A DNA stretch of 6,487 nucleotides from an uncultured Alphaproteobacteria bacterium (GCA_929200335.1 CAKMZG010000150.1:1-6487), one strand, 5' to 3'; shown: positions 1 to 6,332, counted from the first letter of the stretch. The notes: generated by a model from the letters alone, not told the origin. Translations and numbers: made by a program.

Positions 1-10
1 CTTTCTCATA

Positions 11-49
11 CTGTACCTAATAACACAAAATCTGAGTTATCTAGTACAG
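11..49. repeat. Nested inverted repeat with GTAC ends
   Basis: CTGTAC at 11-16 pairs with GTACAG at 44-49, and ATAAC at 20-24 pairs with GTTAT at 36-40. The two paired blocks are separated on both sides by a CTA triplet, so 11 of 14 positions per arm are complementary around an 11-base loop. No T-run follows on either side, so a terminator is not supported. It could be a protein-binding dyad or the remnant of a small palindromic repeat; function unknown. Confidence 0.35.
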
Positions 50-70
50 CCCCAATATTTATTTAATAAA

Positions 71-85
71 GGTACATCATGTACC
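71..85. repeat. 15-bp perfect palindrome GGTACAT-C-ATGTACC
   Basis: Seven bases on each side of a single central C are exactly complementary. The size and symmetry suit a binding site for a dimeric repressor better than an RNA hairpin, which would keep only a 6-bp stem with a 3-base loop. No gene start lies close downstream on either strand: the icd 3' end is about 210 bp away, and whatever lies left of the window is unseen. The bound factor, if any, is unknown. Confidence 0.4.
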
Positions 86-140
86 ATTGAGTGCGTTATG
101 CGCGCAGGAGAGGCTGGCCGGTAAATTAAGAATTAACAAT

Positions 141-173
141 GTACTTTGGTGAATGTAGGGTGACGTACTTTGG
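141..173. repeat. Direct repeat of GTACTTTGG, 24-bp period
   Basis: GTACTTTGG occurs at 141-149 and again at 165-173, and extends to 10 of 11 matches (TG versus GG at the end). GGGTGAC lies between them at 158-164. Similar words (CTTTTGGGG, GGGTGAC, CTTTGGGG) occur between hemN and the b561 gene at 5653-5688. The repeats lie beyond the icd terminator. Their role is unknown. Confidence 0.4.
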
Positions 174-191
174 GGAAAGATTTTTTACCAT

Positions 192-222
192 AAAAAAACG
201 GCTAATGAATGAACATTAGCCG
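192..222 (-). terminator. Rho-independent terminator of icd
   Basis: On the minus strand a 9-bp perfect stem (CGGCTAATG, 6-base loop, CATTAGCCG; plus-strand arms 199-207 and 214-222) is followed directly by seven T (plus-strand A-run 192-198). It lies 77 bases past the icd stop codon. The layout is that of a textbook intrinsic terminator, and it acts in the icd direction only. Confidence 0.88.
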
Positions 223-298
223 CCTTGATAGTGATTTATTTAAGAGCGCTTTAAATTACAGATAAGCTATTATTTAAAGCACCTACCTTTGATGAGTG

Positions 299-1516
299 TT
301 ACTCAGCGCTCATAGCTTTTTGTAGGTTCTCATCAACTTTATCCAAGAAGCCAGTTGTTGATAACCATGGTTGATCTGGGCCAATTAATAGCGCTAAATC
401 TTTTGTCATAAATCCTGATTCAACTGTATCAATACATACTTTCTCTAAAGTTAGAGCAAAGTCACGCAGTGGCTCATTGTCGTCCAATTTTGCGCGGTGT
501 AATAGGCCGCGTGTCCAAGCAAAGATAGAGGCAATGGAGTTTGTTGAGGTTTCTTCGCCTTTTTGGTGAGCGCGGTAGTGGCGGGTCACGGTGCCGTGTG
601 CAGCTTCTGATTCAACCGTTTTGCCATCTGGCGTAGCAAGCACAGATGTCATCAATCCCAATGAACCAAAGCCCTGAGCTACAATGTCAGATTGCACGTC
701 GCCATCGTAGTTTTTACATGCCCAAACATAGCCACCAGACCATTTAAGCGCTGAAGCTACCATATCATCGATTAAGCGGTGTTCGTACCAGATTTTCTTT
801 TCTTCAAATTTTTCTTTAAATTCTGCTTCATAGATTTCTTCAAAAATATCTTTAAAGCGACCATCATAAACTTTCATAATGGTGTTTTTGGTGGAAAGAT
901 AAACAGGCACGCCGCGAGTTAGGCCATAGTTGAATGAAGCGCGGGCGAAATCTTCAATAGAAGCATCAAGGTTATACATCCCCATGGCAACACCAGCAGA
1001 TGGGGCATCAAAAACATCATATTCTTGTGTCTCGCCATCTTCGCCTACAAATTTCATTGTAAGCTTACCCTTGCCAGGGAATTTGAAGTCTGTTGCGCGA
1101 TATTGATCACCAAATGCGTGGCGGCCAACGATGATTGGCTGCGTCCAACCTGGAACTAAGCGGGGAACGTTTTTCATAATGATTGGTTCACGGAAAATCA
1201 CGCCGCCCAAAATATTACGGATGGTGCCATTTGGCGAGCGCCACATTTTTTTTAAGCCAAATTCTTCAACGCGGGCTTCATCAGGGGTAATGGTCGCACA
1301 TTTTACACCTACACCATGTTTTTTGATGGCATTAGCTGCATCAATGGTAATTTGATCATCTGTTGCATCGCGTGCTTCAATGCCAAGATCGTAATACTCT
1401 AAGTCAAGATCAAGGTATGGATGGATTAATTTGTCTTTAATGAATTGCCAGATGATGCGAGTCATCTCATCGCCATCAAGCTCAACTACCGGATTTGTGA
1501 CTTTGATCTTTGCCAT
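299..1516 (-). CDS. icd: NADP-dependent isocitrate dehydrogenase
   Basis: Oxidatively decarboxylates isocitrate to 2-oxoglutarate in the TCA cycle, giving cytosolic NADPH. The 405 residues match the homodimeric eukaryote-like (IDH1/IDH2) subfamily usual in alphaproteobacteria rather than the E. coli type. Visible hallmarks are the start KIKVTNPVVELDGDEMTR, the substrate-binding segment S94-N96 with R100 and R109, R132 (equivalent to human IDH1 R132), Y139, K210, and the metal aspartates D250, D273 and D277 in the DGDVQSD motif. HGTVTRH (307-313) carries the Arg-His pair that binds the NADP 2'-phosphate. No key residue is missing and the length is normal. The start is supported by a GAGG ribosome site (plus-strand CCTC 1526-1529) nine bases upstream. 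It is transcribed alone, divergently from trmJ, and ends in a strong terminator. Confidence 0.97.
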   Translation of the reverse strand: MAKIKVTNPVVELDGDEMTRIIWQFIKDKLIHPYLDLDLEYYDLGIEARDATDDQITIDAANAIKKHGVGVKCATITPDEARVEEFGLKKMWRSPNGTIRNILGGVIFREPIIMKNVPRLVPGWTQPIIVGRHAFGDQYRATDFKFPGKGKLTMKFVGEDGETQEYDVFDAPSAGVAMGMYNLDASIEDFARASFNYGLTRGVPVYLSTKNTIMKVYDGRFKDIFEEIYEAEFKEKFEEKKIWYEHRLIDDMVASALKWSGGYVWACKNYDGDVQSDIVAQGFGSLGLMTSVLATPDGKTVESEAAHGTVTRHYRAHQKGEETSTNSIASIFAWTRGLLHRAKLDDNEPLRDFALTLEKVCIDTVESGFMTKDLALLIGPDQPWLSTTGFLDKVDENLQKAMSAE

Positions 1517-1568
1517 TTATGAAAACCTCATTTAAAGAGTGTTGGAAAATATATTGAAATTTGGCATT

Positions 1569-1597
1569 CATATAGCAAAGCATTCACTCTGACGCAA
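1569..1597 (-). promoter_or_regulatory. Possible icd promoter
   Basis: Read on the minus strand, TTGCGT (plus 1592-1597) and TATATG (plus 1569-1574) are separated by 17 bases, giving a sigma70-like spacing and a leader of about 45 bases. The -35 matches only at TTG and the -10 at four of six positions. A second pair about 20 bases downstream (TTGCTA with AATATA) is about as good, so the exact start is uncertain. No clear promoter for trmJ is visible in the other direction. Confidence 0.3.
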
Positions 1598-1630
1598 TGA
1601 AGCGGGTAAAAAAACAAAAGGTTTTAACAG

Positions 1631-2416
1631 ATGGCTGGAACGGATCATAGAAGAGACTGTATAAAAGATGGGCCAATCGTGATTTTGGTCAATCCTCAGA
1701 TGGGTGAGAATATTGGTGGTGCTGCGCGTGCCATGGCAAATTTTGGCTTGTCAAAATTACGTCTTGTAGATCCGCGCGATGGTTGGCCAAATGAAACTGC
1801 GCTTGCTAATGCGGCTAAGGCTGATCACATTATTCATAATGTAGAAGTATTTGAAACCTTAGAAGACGCGCTTCATGATGTGCAATTTGCATTTGCTACA
1901 ACTGCGCGCCACCGTGAGATGCTAAAACCTGTTCGTGATCCTGTGGAGGCCAATAAATCTCTACATGAGCGGGCGCGCGGTGGTGAGAAAGTTGCCGTCC
2001 TCTTTGGACGAGAGCGTTGGGGTTTAACCAATGAAGAGGTGGCGCTTTGTGATGAGATTGTTACTTTTCCTGTAAATCCCGCCTATGCATCGCTTAATAT
2101 CTCGCAGGCAGTATTATTGATGTCTTATGAATGGATGCAAGCCTGTATCGAAGAGGGAGAACGTCCAGAAAAAGCCTTTGAGACAACAGAATCAGAAAAG
2201 GCAACCAAGCAAGAGTTGTTTTTATTGTTCGAACACTTGGAAACAGCTTTGGAAAATGAAGGTTATTTTCGCCCTGAAGCAAAAAAGCCAACCATGGTGG
2301 AAAATCTGCGGAATATTTTTCAAAAGGCTCAATTATCGCGTCAAGAAATCCATGCACTTCGTGGGGCTATCGCAGCTTTGGAAGGGCGCAAGGGGCGGCC
2401 AAGAACAAAGAAATAA
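1631..2416 (+). CDS. trmJ: tRNA/rRNA 2'-O-methyltransferase, TrmJ-like (SpoU/TrmH superfamily)
   Basis: A SPOUT-fold, S-adenosylmethionine-dependent RNA ribose methyltransferase. In E. coli TrmJ methylates position 32 of the tRNA anticodon loop; that exact target is inferred here. The three SpoU motifs are visible: NPQMGENIGGAARAMANFG region (21-39) with the conserved Asn and Arg, LFGRERWGL (124-132), and ASLNISQAV (153-161), which together form the trefoil-knot cofactor site. Residues from about 190 to 250 form the helical C-terminal extension of TrmJ (FEHLETAL, MVENLRNIF, EIHALRGAI), which argues for TrmJ over a generic TrmH. The length of 261 is normal. An AAAGG stretch ends nine bases before the ATG. 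It is divergent from icd and is followed by murI after 67 bp, so the two may be co-transcribed. Confidence 0.9.
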   Translation: MAGTDHRRDCIKDGPIVILVNPQMGENIGGAARAMANFGLSKLRLVDPRDGWPNETALANAAKADHIIHNVEVFETLEDALHDVQFAFATTARHREMLKPVRDPVEANKSLHERARGGEKVAVLFGRERWGLTNEEVALCDEIVTFPVNPAYASLNISQAVLLMSYEWMQACIEEGERPEKAFETTESEKATKQELFLLFEHLETALENEGYFRPEAKKPTMVENLRNIFQKAQLSRQEIHALRGAIAALEGRKGRPRTKK

Positions 2417-2483
2417 GCATCATATTTAAGCTTTGTTCATATGTGTATAATAAGTTGAATAAGAGCAAATTAGTGGGATTTAT
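2417..2483 (+). promoter_or_regulatory. trmJ-murI spacer with possible -10 for murI
   Basis: The 67-bp gap contains a perfect TATAAT at 2446-2451, 32 bases before the murI ATG, but no convincing -35 at the right distance. No terminator is seen between the genes. murI may therefore be read through from trmJ and also have a weak promoter of its own. The murI ribosome site is poor (GTGGGA at about 2473-2478). Confidence 0.3.
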
Positions 2484-3275
2484 ATGAGCATTTTAGTTTT
2501 TGATTCAGGTATTGGCGGTTTGAGCGTGCTGCGAGAGGCGCGCATATTAATGCCTGAACATCGCTTCATCTATGTTGGTGATAATGCTGGCTTTCCCTAT
2601 GGCGATTGGGAAGAGGAGGCATTGACAGAGCGTATCGTCGGAATTTTTGAAGGATTAATTGCAAAATTTCAACCCAAAATGGCGGTGGTCGCTTGCAATA
2701 CTGCCTCTACTTTGATTTTACCCACGTTACGGGCGCATTTTGATATTCCATTTGTTGGCACTGTGCCAGCCATCAAGCCAGCCGCAGAGCGCACCAGCTC
2801 TGGCATGATTTCTGTGCTTGCAACGCCTGGTACCGTAAAGCGAGATTATACCAAAAAACTCATTGGTGAATTTGCCCGCGAGGTGGATGTACGTCTAGTG
2901 GGAACTACAGCTTTAGCGCAATTTGCAGAAGATTACATGATGGGGCGCCCCATTGATGAGACCATGATCTTAAATGAGATCACCCCCTGTTTTAAAGAAT
3001 TGGATGGGCGGCGTACCGATATTATTGTTTTGGCTTGCACCCATTATCCATTTCTTGCCAATGTCATGCGTCGTTTAGCGCCTTGGCCAGTGGATTGGTT
3101 AAATCCTGCCGAGGCTATAGCGCGTCATGGGCTGTCACTTATGCAAGGCGTTGAGCCTGATGATCCAAATTTAGAGGAATTTGATGATCTTGCTCTCATG
3201 ACCAAGACAATTGAAGATCGCTCAATGCGCCGCTTATTAACGGGCTTTGGGCTTCGTGTTTTATCTTTAAATTAA
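2484..3275 (+). CDS. murI: Glutamate racemase
   Basis: Converts L-glutamate to D-glutamate in the cytoplasm, supplying the second residue of the peptidoglycan stem peptide that MurD adds. The 263 residues match the cofactor-independent Asp/Glu racemase family. VFDSGIGGLS (5-14) holds the D7-S8 pair, GDNAGFPYG (32-40) is the substrate-binding loop, CNTAS (71-75) carries the first catalytic Cys (C71), and ACTHYPF (184-190) carries the second (C185) with H187. Both racemising cysteines are present, so it should be active. Length is normal and no regulatory N-terminal extension of the E. coli kind is seen. It lies downstream of trmJ in the same direction. The start is fixed by the conserved beginning MSILVFDSG, although its ribosome site is weak. 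Confidence 0.95.
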   Translation: MSILVFDSGIGGLSVLREARILMPEHRFIYVGDNAGFPYGDWEEEALTERIVGIFEGLIAKFQPKMAVVACNTASTLILPTLRAHFDIPFVGTVPAIKPAAERTSSGMISVLATPGTVKRDYTKKLIGEFAREVDVRLVGTTALAQFAEDYMMGRPIDETMILNEITPCFKELDGRRTDIIVLACTHYPFLANVMRRLAPWPVDWLNPAEAIARHGLSLMQGVEPDDPNLEEFDDLALMTKTIEDRSMRRLLTGFGLRVLSLN

Positions 3276-3284
3276 TTTCTTACC

Positions 3285-3314
3285 TTACGTAAAGAACTGC
3301 TTTACTTTACGTAA
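3285..3314. promoter_or_regulatory. Twin TTACGTAA palindromes before aqpZ, possible operator
   Basis: TTACGTAAAG at 3285-3294 and its exact reverse complement CTTTACGTAA at 3305-3314 form a 10-bp inverted repeat with a 10-base loop. Each arm itself holds the 8-bp palindrome TTACGTAA, and the two centres are 22 bp apart, about two helical turns. That geometry suits two dimers bound on one DNA face. A weak -35/-10 pair (TTTACT 3301-3306, TAGTCT 3324-3329, spacing 17) overlaps the right copy. There is no T-run after the hairpin, so a murI terminator is the less likely reading. The regulator is unknown. Confidence 0.45.
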
Positions 3315-3440
3315 TGCATGAACTAGTCTGCGTTTTACACCCATTAAGAAATGCTGATTGATTTGTTATGTTTTATAGGGATGGGGTGTTATGAGCTGTG
3401 GGCTCAAGCATATCATTCAGCTTTATATACGAGGATTGAT

Positions 3441-4145
3441 ATGAAGAAAATAATTATGGCTGAGTTTTTCGGCACTTTTTGGCTTGTTTTTGCAAGCGTT
3501 GGTAGTGCGCTTTATGCGGCTGCATTTCCTGAGTTAGGTATTGGTTTTTTAGGCGTTTCTCTTGCCTTTGGTTTAAGTGTTATGACTATGGCTTATGCGG
3601 TGGGAGGAATTTCTGGTGGACATTTCAACCCTGCGGTATCTTTAGGTTTGATGATCGCTGGAAAATTTGAGAGCAAAAACTTAGCGCCCTATATTATCGC
3701 ACAAGTAGCAGGCGGTGTTGTCGCTGCACTTATGCTTTATTTGATTCTTTCAGGTAAAGCAGATTCAAACGGCGGCGGCGCATTTGCATCCAATGGGTTT
3801 GGTGAGCATTCACCAGGTGGTTTCGGCATGATCTCAGTTCTGTTGATGGAAATCATCATGACGGGGATGTTTTTAATCATCATTTTGGGCGCAACCAGCA
3901 AATCAGCTCCTGCAGGATTTGCTCCAATTGCTATTGGCTTGGGTTTAACGCTTATTCACCTTGCAACAATTCCTGTATCTAATGCTTCTGTTAATCCTGC
4001 GCGTTCAACAGCCTCAGCAGTGATTGCAATGATCAATGGTGAGGGTTGGGCAATGGCTCAGCTTTGGATGTTCTGGTTGGCGCCATTGGTTGGCGGTACG
4101 CTTGGTGCTTTCATTTGGAAGACTTTCTGGAATGATGCTGAATAA
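3441..4145 (+). CDS. aqpZ: Aquaporin Z water channel
   Basis: A six-helix inner-membrane channel of the MIP family that carries water, forming tetramers. From the ATG at 3441 it has 234 residues, close to E. coli AqpZ (231). Both half-helix motifs are present, HFNPAV (61-66) and VNPARS (184-189), as are the family stretches FPELGIGF, FASNGFGEHSPGG and APAGFAPIAIGL. Selectivity-filter positions are F43, H173 and R188, as in AqpZ, but the fourth, Thr183 in E. coli, is Ala182 here. I chose this start over an in-frame ATG at 3351 because GAGGA (3431-3435) sits just ahead of it and family homology begins at MKKIIMAEFFG; the extra 30 residues of the longer form look like nothing in the family. The gene stands alone, with its own terminator and a possible operator about 130 bp upstream. 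Confidence 0.95.
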   Translation: MKKIIMAEFFGTFWLVFASVGSALYAAAFPELGIGFLGVSLAFGLSVMTMAYAVGGISGGHFNPAVSLGLMIAGKFESKNLAPYIIAQVAGGVVAALMLYLILSGKADSNGGGAFASNGFGEHSPGGFGMISVLLMEIIMTGMFLIIILGATSKSAPAGFAPIAIGLGLTLIHLATIPVSNASVNPARSTASAVIAMINGEGWAMAQLWMFWLAPLVGGTLGAFIWKTFWNDAE

Positions 4146-4181
4146 ACTCGTTCAGCTATAATTTAAAACTGATAATTTTGG

Positions 4182-4213
4182 CACTCGGAGGATTAACATT
4201 CTCCGAGTGTTTT
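4182..4213 (+). terminator. Rho-independent terminator of aqpZ
   Basis: CACTCGGAG (4182-4190) and CTCCGAGTG (4201-4209) form a perfect 9-bp stem, which G-T and A-T pairs can extend inwards, followed by TTTT (4210-4213) and then GATTT. It starts 36 bases past the aqpZ stop. The T-run overlaps the first bases of the FNR-type box of the next gene. Confidence 0.85.
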
Positions 4214-4225
4214 GATTTGTATCAA
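4212..4225 (+). promoter_or_regulatory. FNR/FnrL-type box upstream of hemN
   Basis: TTGATTTGTATCAA is a perfect match to the FNR/Anr/FnrL consensus TTGAT-N4-ATCAA. Its centre (4218.5) is 64 bases before the chosen hemN start. Oxygen-independent hemN genes are classic FNR-family targets, so activation at low oxygen is expected. A start near 4260 would place the box at the usual -41.5, served by a weak -10 such as TAGTGT (4250-4255). The better TATAAT at 4259-4264 would put the box near -52 and leave a leader of only about 12 bases. Confidence 0.85.
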
Positions 4226-4282
4226 TGTTCACCCATAAAAGTAAGCAGATAGTGTTCTTATAATATTTTTATGAGGCCAATT

Positions 4283-5632
4283 ATGACTGCATTACCATCT
4301 TATATGCTCAAAAATGTACCGCGTTATACCAGTTATCCTACTGCGCCGCATTTTTCTGCGTTTCCTAATAGCCTCTATGCCAATTGGTTGCAGCAAAGTG
4401 ATCCTAATAAACCCATCTCGCTTTATCTGCATGTGCCATTTTGCAAACAGCTGTGCTGGTATTGCGGATGTAATATGAAACTGGCCTCAAAATATGGCCC
4501 TCTAAAAAGCTATGTTAAAACTTTAATGCGTGAAATTGAACTGGTGGTAAAACATTTGCCGCAAAAGATGCAGGTTGCGCATCTGCATTGGGGTGGTGGC
4601 ACACCAACTGCTTTAGAGGCCGGTGATATTGCTGATGTTATGGCATTATTGCGAGAACGCTTTGATATATTGCCTGATTGTGAGATTGCCATTGAGAGTG
4701 ATCCCAGAACTCTCTCTCAAGAGATGATAACGCGTTTGGGGGAGCTTGGGTTTAATCGCGCTAGCTTTGGAGTGCAGGAATTTAATGCGGATGTGCAAAA
4801 AGCTATCAATAGAATACAGCCAGAAAAAATGGTGCGTGAGTGCGTTAAAAACTTTCGTAGTGCAGGGGTAAAAAACATTAACTTTGATTTGATCTATGGG
4901 TTACCTCATCAAACTTTAGAGATGATTAAAAAGACGGTTGAAATCAGCGCCGACATTAAACCTGACCGTATTGCGCTCTTTGGCTATGCCCATGTGCCAT
5001 GGATGGCTAAAAAACAACGTTTGATTGATAGTAAGGCCTTGCCCGGAGCTGAGGCGCGATTTGTGATGGCCAAAGAGGCAGCACGCTTGTTTGAAGAGGC
5101 AGGATACCAAGCCATTGGTTTTGATCATTTCGCGCTTTCAGACGATGATTTGGCACTGGCTGCCAATCAAGGTGAATTACATCGAAATTTTCAAGGTTTC
5201 ACCAATGATAATGCCGAAACACTTATTGGGATGGGGACAAGTTCAATAGGTAAAACGGCTTTCGGTTATGTGCAAAATTTCACCGAGACGGGAGCTTGGG
5301 CGAGGGCTGTTGAGGCTGGCGAATTCCCCATTGTACGCGGTCACGTTCTCTCTCTAGATGATAAAATGCGCGGTGGTTTAATCGAAGCGCTGATTTGCCA
5401 AGGCCGTGTGGATTTAGCAGATGGTCTAAAACGCAACGGTTATGATCAACCATGGCAAGAATTGTTTGAGATCGATGATTTTATAGAGGATGGCATGGTT
5501 GAGATTGAAGGGGATCAATTGATAGTGCTGGAAAAGGGTAAAAAGCTGGTGCGTGTTATTGCATCGCGCTTTGATGCTTATATTGGTGCCTGTGTAGATG
5601 GTAGTAAAACTCGCCATTCTATTGCAGTTTAA
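4283..5632 (+). CDS. hemN: Oxygen-independent coproporphyrinogen III oxidase (dehydrogenase)
   Basis: A radical-SAM enzyme that oxidatively decarboxylates two propionate side chains of coproporphyrinogen III to give protoporphyrinogen IX, the haem-pathway step usable without oxygen. From 4283 it has 449 residues, against 457 in E. coli HemN. The N-terminal PRYTSYPTAP is the HemN signature. The cluster motif CKQLCWYCGC gives C54, C58 and C61 for the 4Fe-4S cluster plus the HemN-specific C63, followed by GGGTP (104-108), IESDPR (137-142), LIYGLP (203-208) and HRNFQGF (300-306). These and the full C-terminal domain point to true HemN rather than the shorter HemW paralogue. I prefer 4283 to the in-frame ATG at 4271, because the GAGG at 4273-4276 is placed as ribosome site for 4283 and would lie inside the longer form. 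An FNR-type box lies upstream, and the gene ends before a hairpin facing the b561 gene. Confidence 0.95.
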   Translation: MTALPSYMLKNVPRYTSYPTAPHFSAFPNSLYANWLQQSDPNKPISLYLHVPFCKQLCWYCGCNMKLASKYGPLKSYVKTLMREIELVVKHLPQKMQVAHLHWGGGTPTALEAGDIADVMALLRERFDILPDCEIAIESDPRTLSQEMITRLGELGFNRASFGVQEFNADVQKAINRIQPEKMVRECVKNFRSAGVKNINFDLIYGLPHQTLEMIKKTVEISADIKPDRIALFGYAHVPWMAKKQRLIDSKALPGAEARFVMAKEAARLFEEAGYQAIGFDHFALSDDDLALAANQGELHRNFQGFTNDNAETLIGMGTSSIGKTAFGYVQNFTETGAWARAVEAGEFPIVRGHVLSLDDKMRGGLIEALICQGRVDLADGLKRNGYDQPWQELFEIDDFIEDGMVEIEGDQLIVLEKGKKLVRVIASRFDAYIGACVDGSKTRHSIAV

Positions 5633-5695
5633 TTTGTTGAATTAAAGCATGTCTTTTGGGGTGACTATTTGTGAGATGTGCTTTGGGGGAGGGAG

Positions 5696-5724
5696 TACCC
5701 GATAGTTTATGCTATCGGGTATTT
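5696..5724. terminator. Hairpin between convergent hemN and cytochrome b561 genes
   Basis: TACCCGATAG (5696-5705) and CTATCGGGTA (5712-5721) make a perfect 10-bp stem with a 6-base loop. Only TTT follows on the plus strand, and the minus-strand side runs into a C-rich tract (complement of GGGGGAGGGAG) with no T-run. It sits 63 bases after hemN and 14 bases after the b561 stop, so a shared terminator is the natural reading, although weak by T-run criteria. Confidence 0.65.
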
Positions 5725-5735
5725 CCAACTTGAAA

Positions 5736-6263
5736 TTATTTATACCACATGCGGCCAATGAGACCGTCCTTTTTGATAAACTGATGGAACAGCGCTGCAC
5801 CTGCATGAAGTATCAGCATTATAAATAGAATTTTAGAAACATTATGATGCATGAAGTGTGGTTGTAATTCATGAAATGCAGGTAATGAACCCTCTCCAAA
5901 TATCACAGATGGTCCGCCAGCTAGTCTTATCAAACCAATACCTGAGCCTCCCATAATGATAATGGCGAAATAAAAAGCATAGTGGATTATTTTTGCCAAC
6001 AGTTTTTGCCATTTTGGATCATTGCCTATAGCGGATGGCTTGGTATCTTTTTTCCACCACCAGAAGATACGAAAAAAAGTTAAAAGTAATACGAGTATTC
6101 CGGCGGGAGCGTGAAATTGTAATATAGTTCTAATAAATGCCTCATCTACGGCATTTGACATAATTTTACCGGATACAAGAAGCCAAATAATTAAAGCTGC
6201 CGCGAGCCAATGTATGGTAACAGCAACAGTGCCATATTGTGTTGGGGTGCTTTTTGAAGCCAT
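5736..6263 (-). CDS. Cytochrome b561 family protein (CybB-like)
   Basis: A small di-haem inner-membrane protein that moves electrons between the quinone pool and a periplasmic or cytoplasmic partner; E. coli CybB acts as a superoxide:ubiquinone oxidoreductase. Of 175 residues, about 12-32, 46-68, 90-115 and 142-163 are hydrophobic and look like four membrane helices. Candidate haem ligands line up with E. coli CybB: H18 (TIHWL), H51 (LQFHAP), H139 (MHHN) and H153 (LILHAG), with further His at 94 and 160. The family ending (KDGLIGRMW) is present. I start at 6263 because GGAGGA (plus-strand TCCTCC 6268-6273) lies four bases upstream; an in-frame ATG at 6287 lies before that site. Membership is clear, but which b561 subgroup and which electron partner cannot be told. 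It converges on hemN and has no operon mate on its strand in the window. Confidence 0.88.
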   Translation of the reverse strand: MASKSTPTQYGTVAVTIHWLAAALIIWLLVSGKIMSNAVDEAFIRTILQFHAPAGILVLLLTFFRIFWWWKKDTKPSAIGNDPKWQKLLAKIIHYAFYFAIIIMGGSGIGLIRLAGGPSVIFGEGSLPAFHELQPHFMHHNVSKILFIMLILHAGAALFHQFIKKDGLIGRMWYK

Positions 6264-6304
6264 GAATTCCTCCAGAATCAAAACCAAATTTATGATAAAA
6301 TCTG

Positions 6305-6332
6305 ATTTTCATGCATTTATTAAGATTGTCAA
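6305..6332 (-). promoter_or_regulatory. Possible promoter of the cytochrome b561 gene
   Basis: On the minus strand a perfect TTGACA (plus 6327-6332) is followed after 16 bases by GAAAAT (plus 6305-6310), which matches four of six -10 positions. This would give a leader of about 35 bases with the GGAGGA ribosome site near its end. No FNR-type box is seen in front of this gene. Confidence 0.4.

Larger units (their letters stand above)
1..298. other. Gene-free left flank
   Basis: I see no supportable gene here; all frames are broken by frequent stops and the longest local reading frames are only a few codons. What it holds is a nested inverted repeat (11-49), a 15-bp palindrome (71-85), two copies of GTACTTTGG 24 bp apart (141-149 and 165-173), and the icd terminator (192-222). 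The tetramer GTAC occurs six times in the first 170 bases, which is more than expected in AT-leaning DNA. Between 223 and 298 there is only AT-rich 3' untranslated sequence of icd, with a near-palindrome around AGCGCT at about 245-250. Confidence 0.6.

Noticed and set aside
82..127. Short minus- and plus-strand peptides in the left flank (for example ATGCGCGCAGGAGAG onwards at 99)
   Set aside because: They are 8 to 16 codons long, with no ribosome site or recognisable peptide.
1131..1355. Plus-strand reading frame of 74 codons inside icd
   Set aside because: It lies wholly opposite a strongly conserved enzyme, resembles nothing known and has no ribosome site worth noting. The same applies to the frames opposite or inside trmJ, hemN and the b561 gene.
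3351..3440. Longer N-terminus for the aquaporin (start at 3351)
   Set aside because: The 30 extra residues have no family likeness, there is no good ribosome site before 3351, and GAGGA sits right before the ATG at 3441.
4271..4282. hemN start four codons upstream
   Set aside because: The GAGG at 4273-4276 is inside that extension and is correctly placed for the ATG at 4283; the -10-like TATAAT at 4259-4264 also leaves no room for a ribosome site before 4271.
6264..6287. b561 start eight codons upstream (6287)
   Set aside because: The strong GGAGGA site lies inside this extension and serves the ATG ending at 6263; family homology begins after that.
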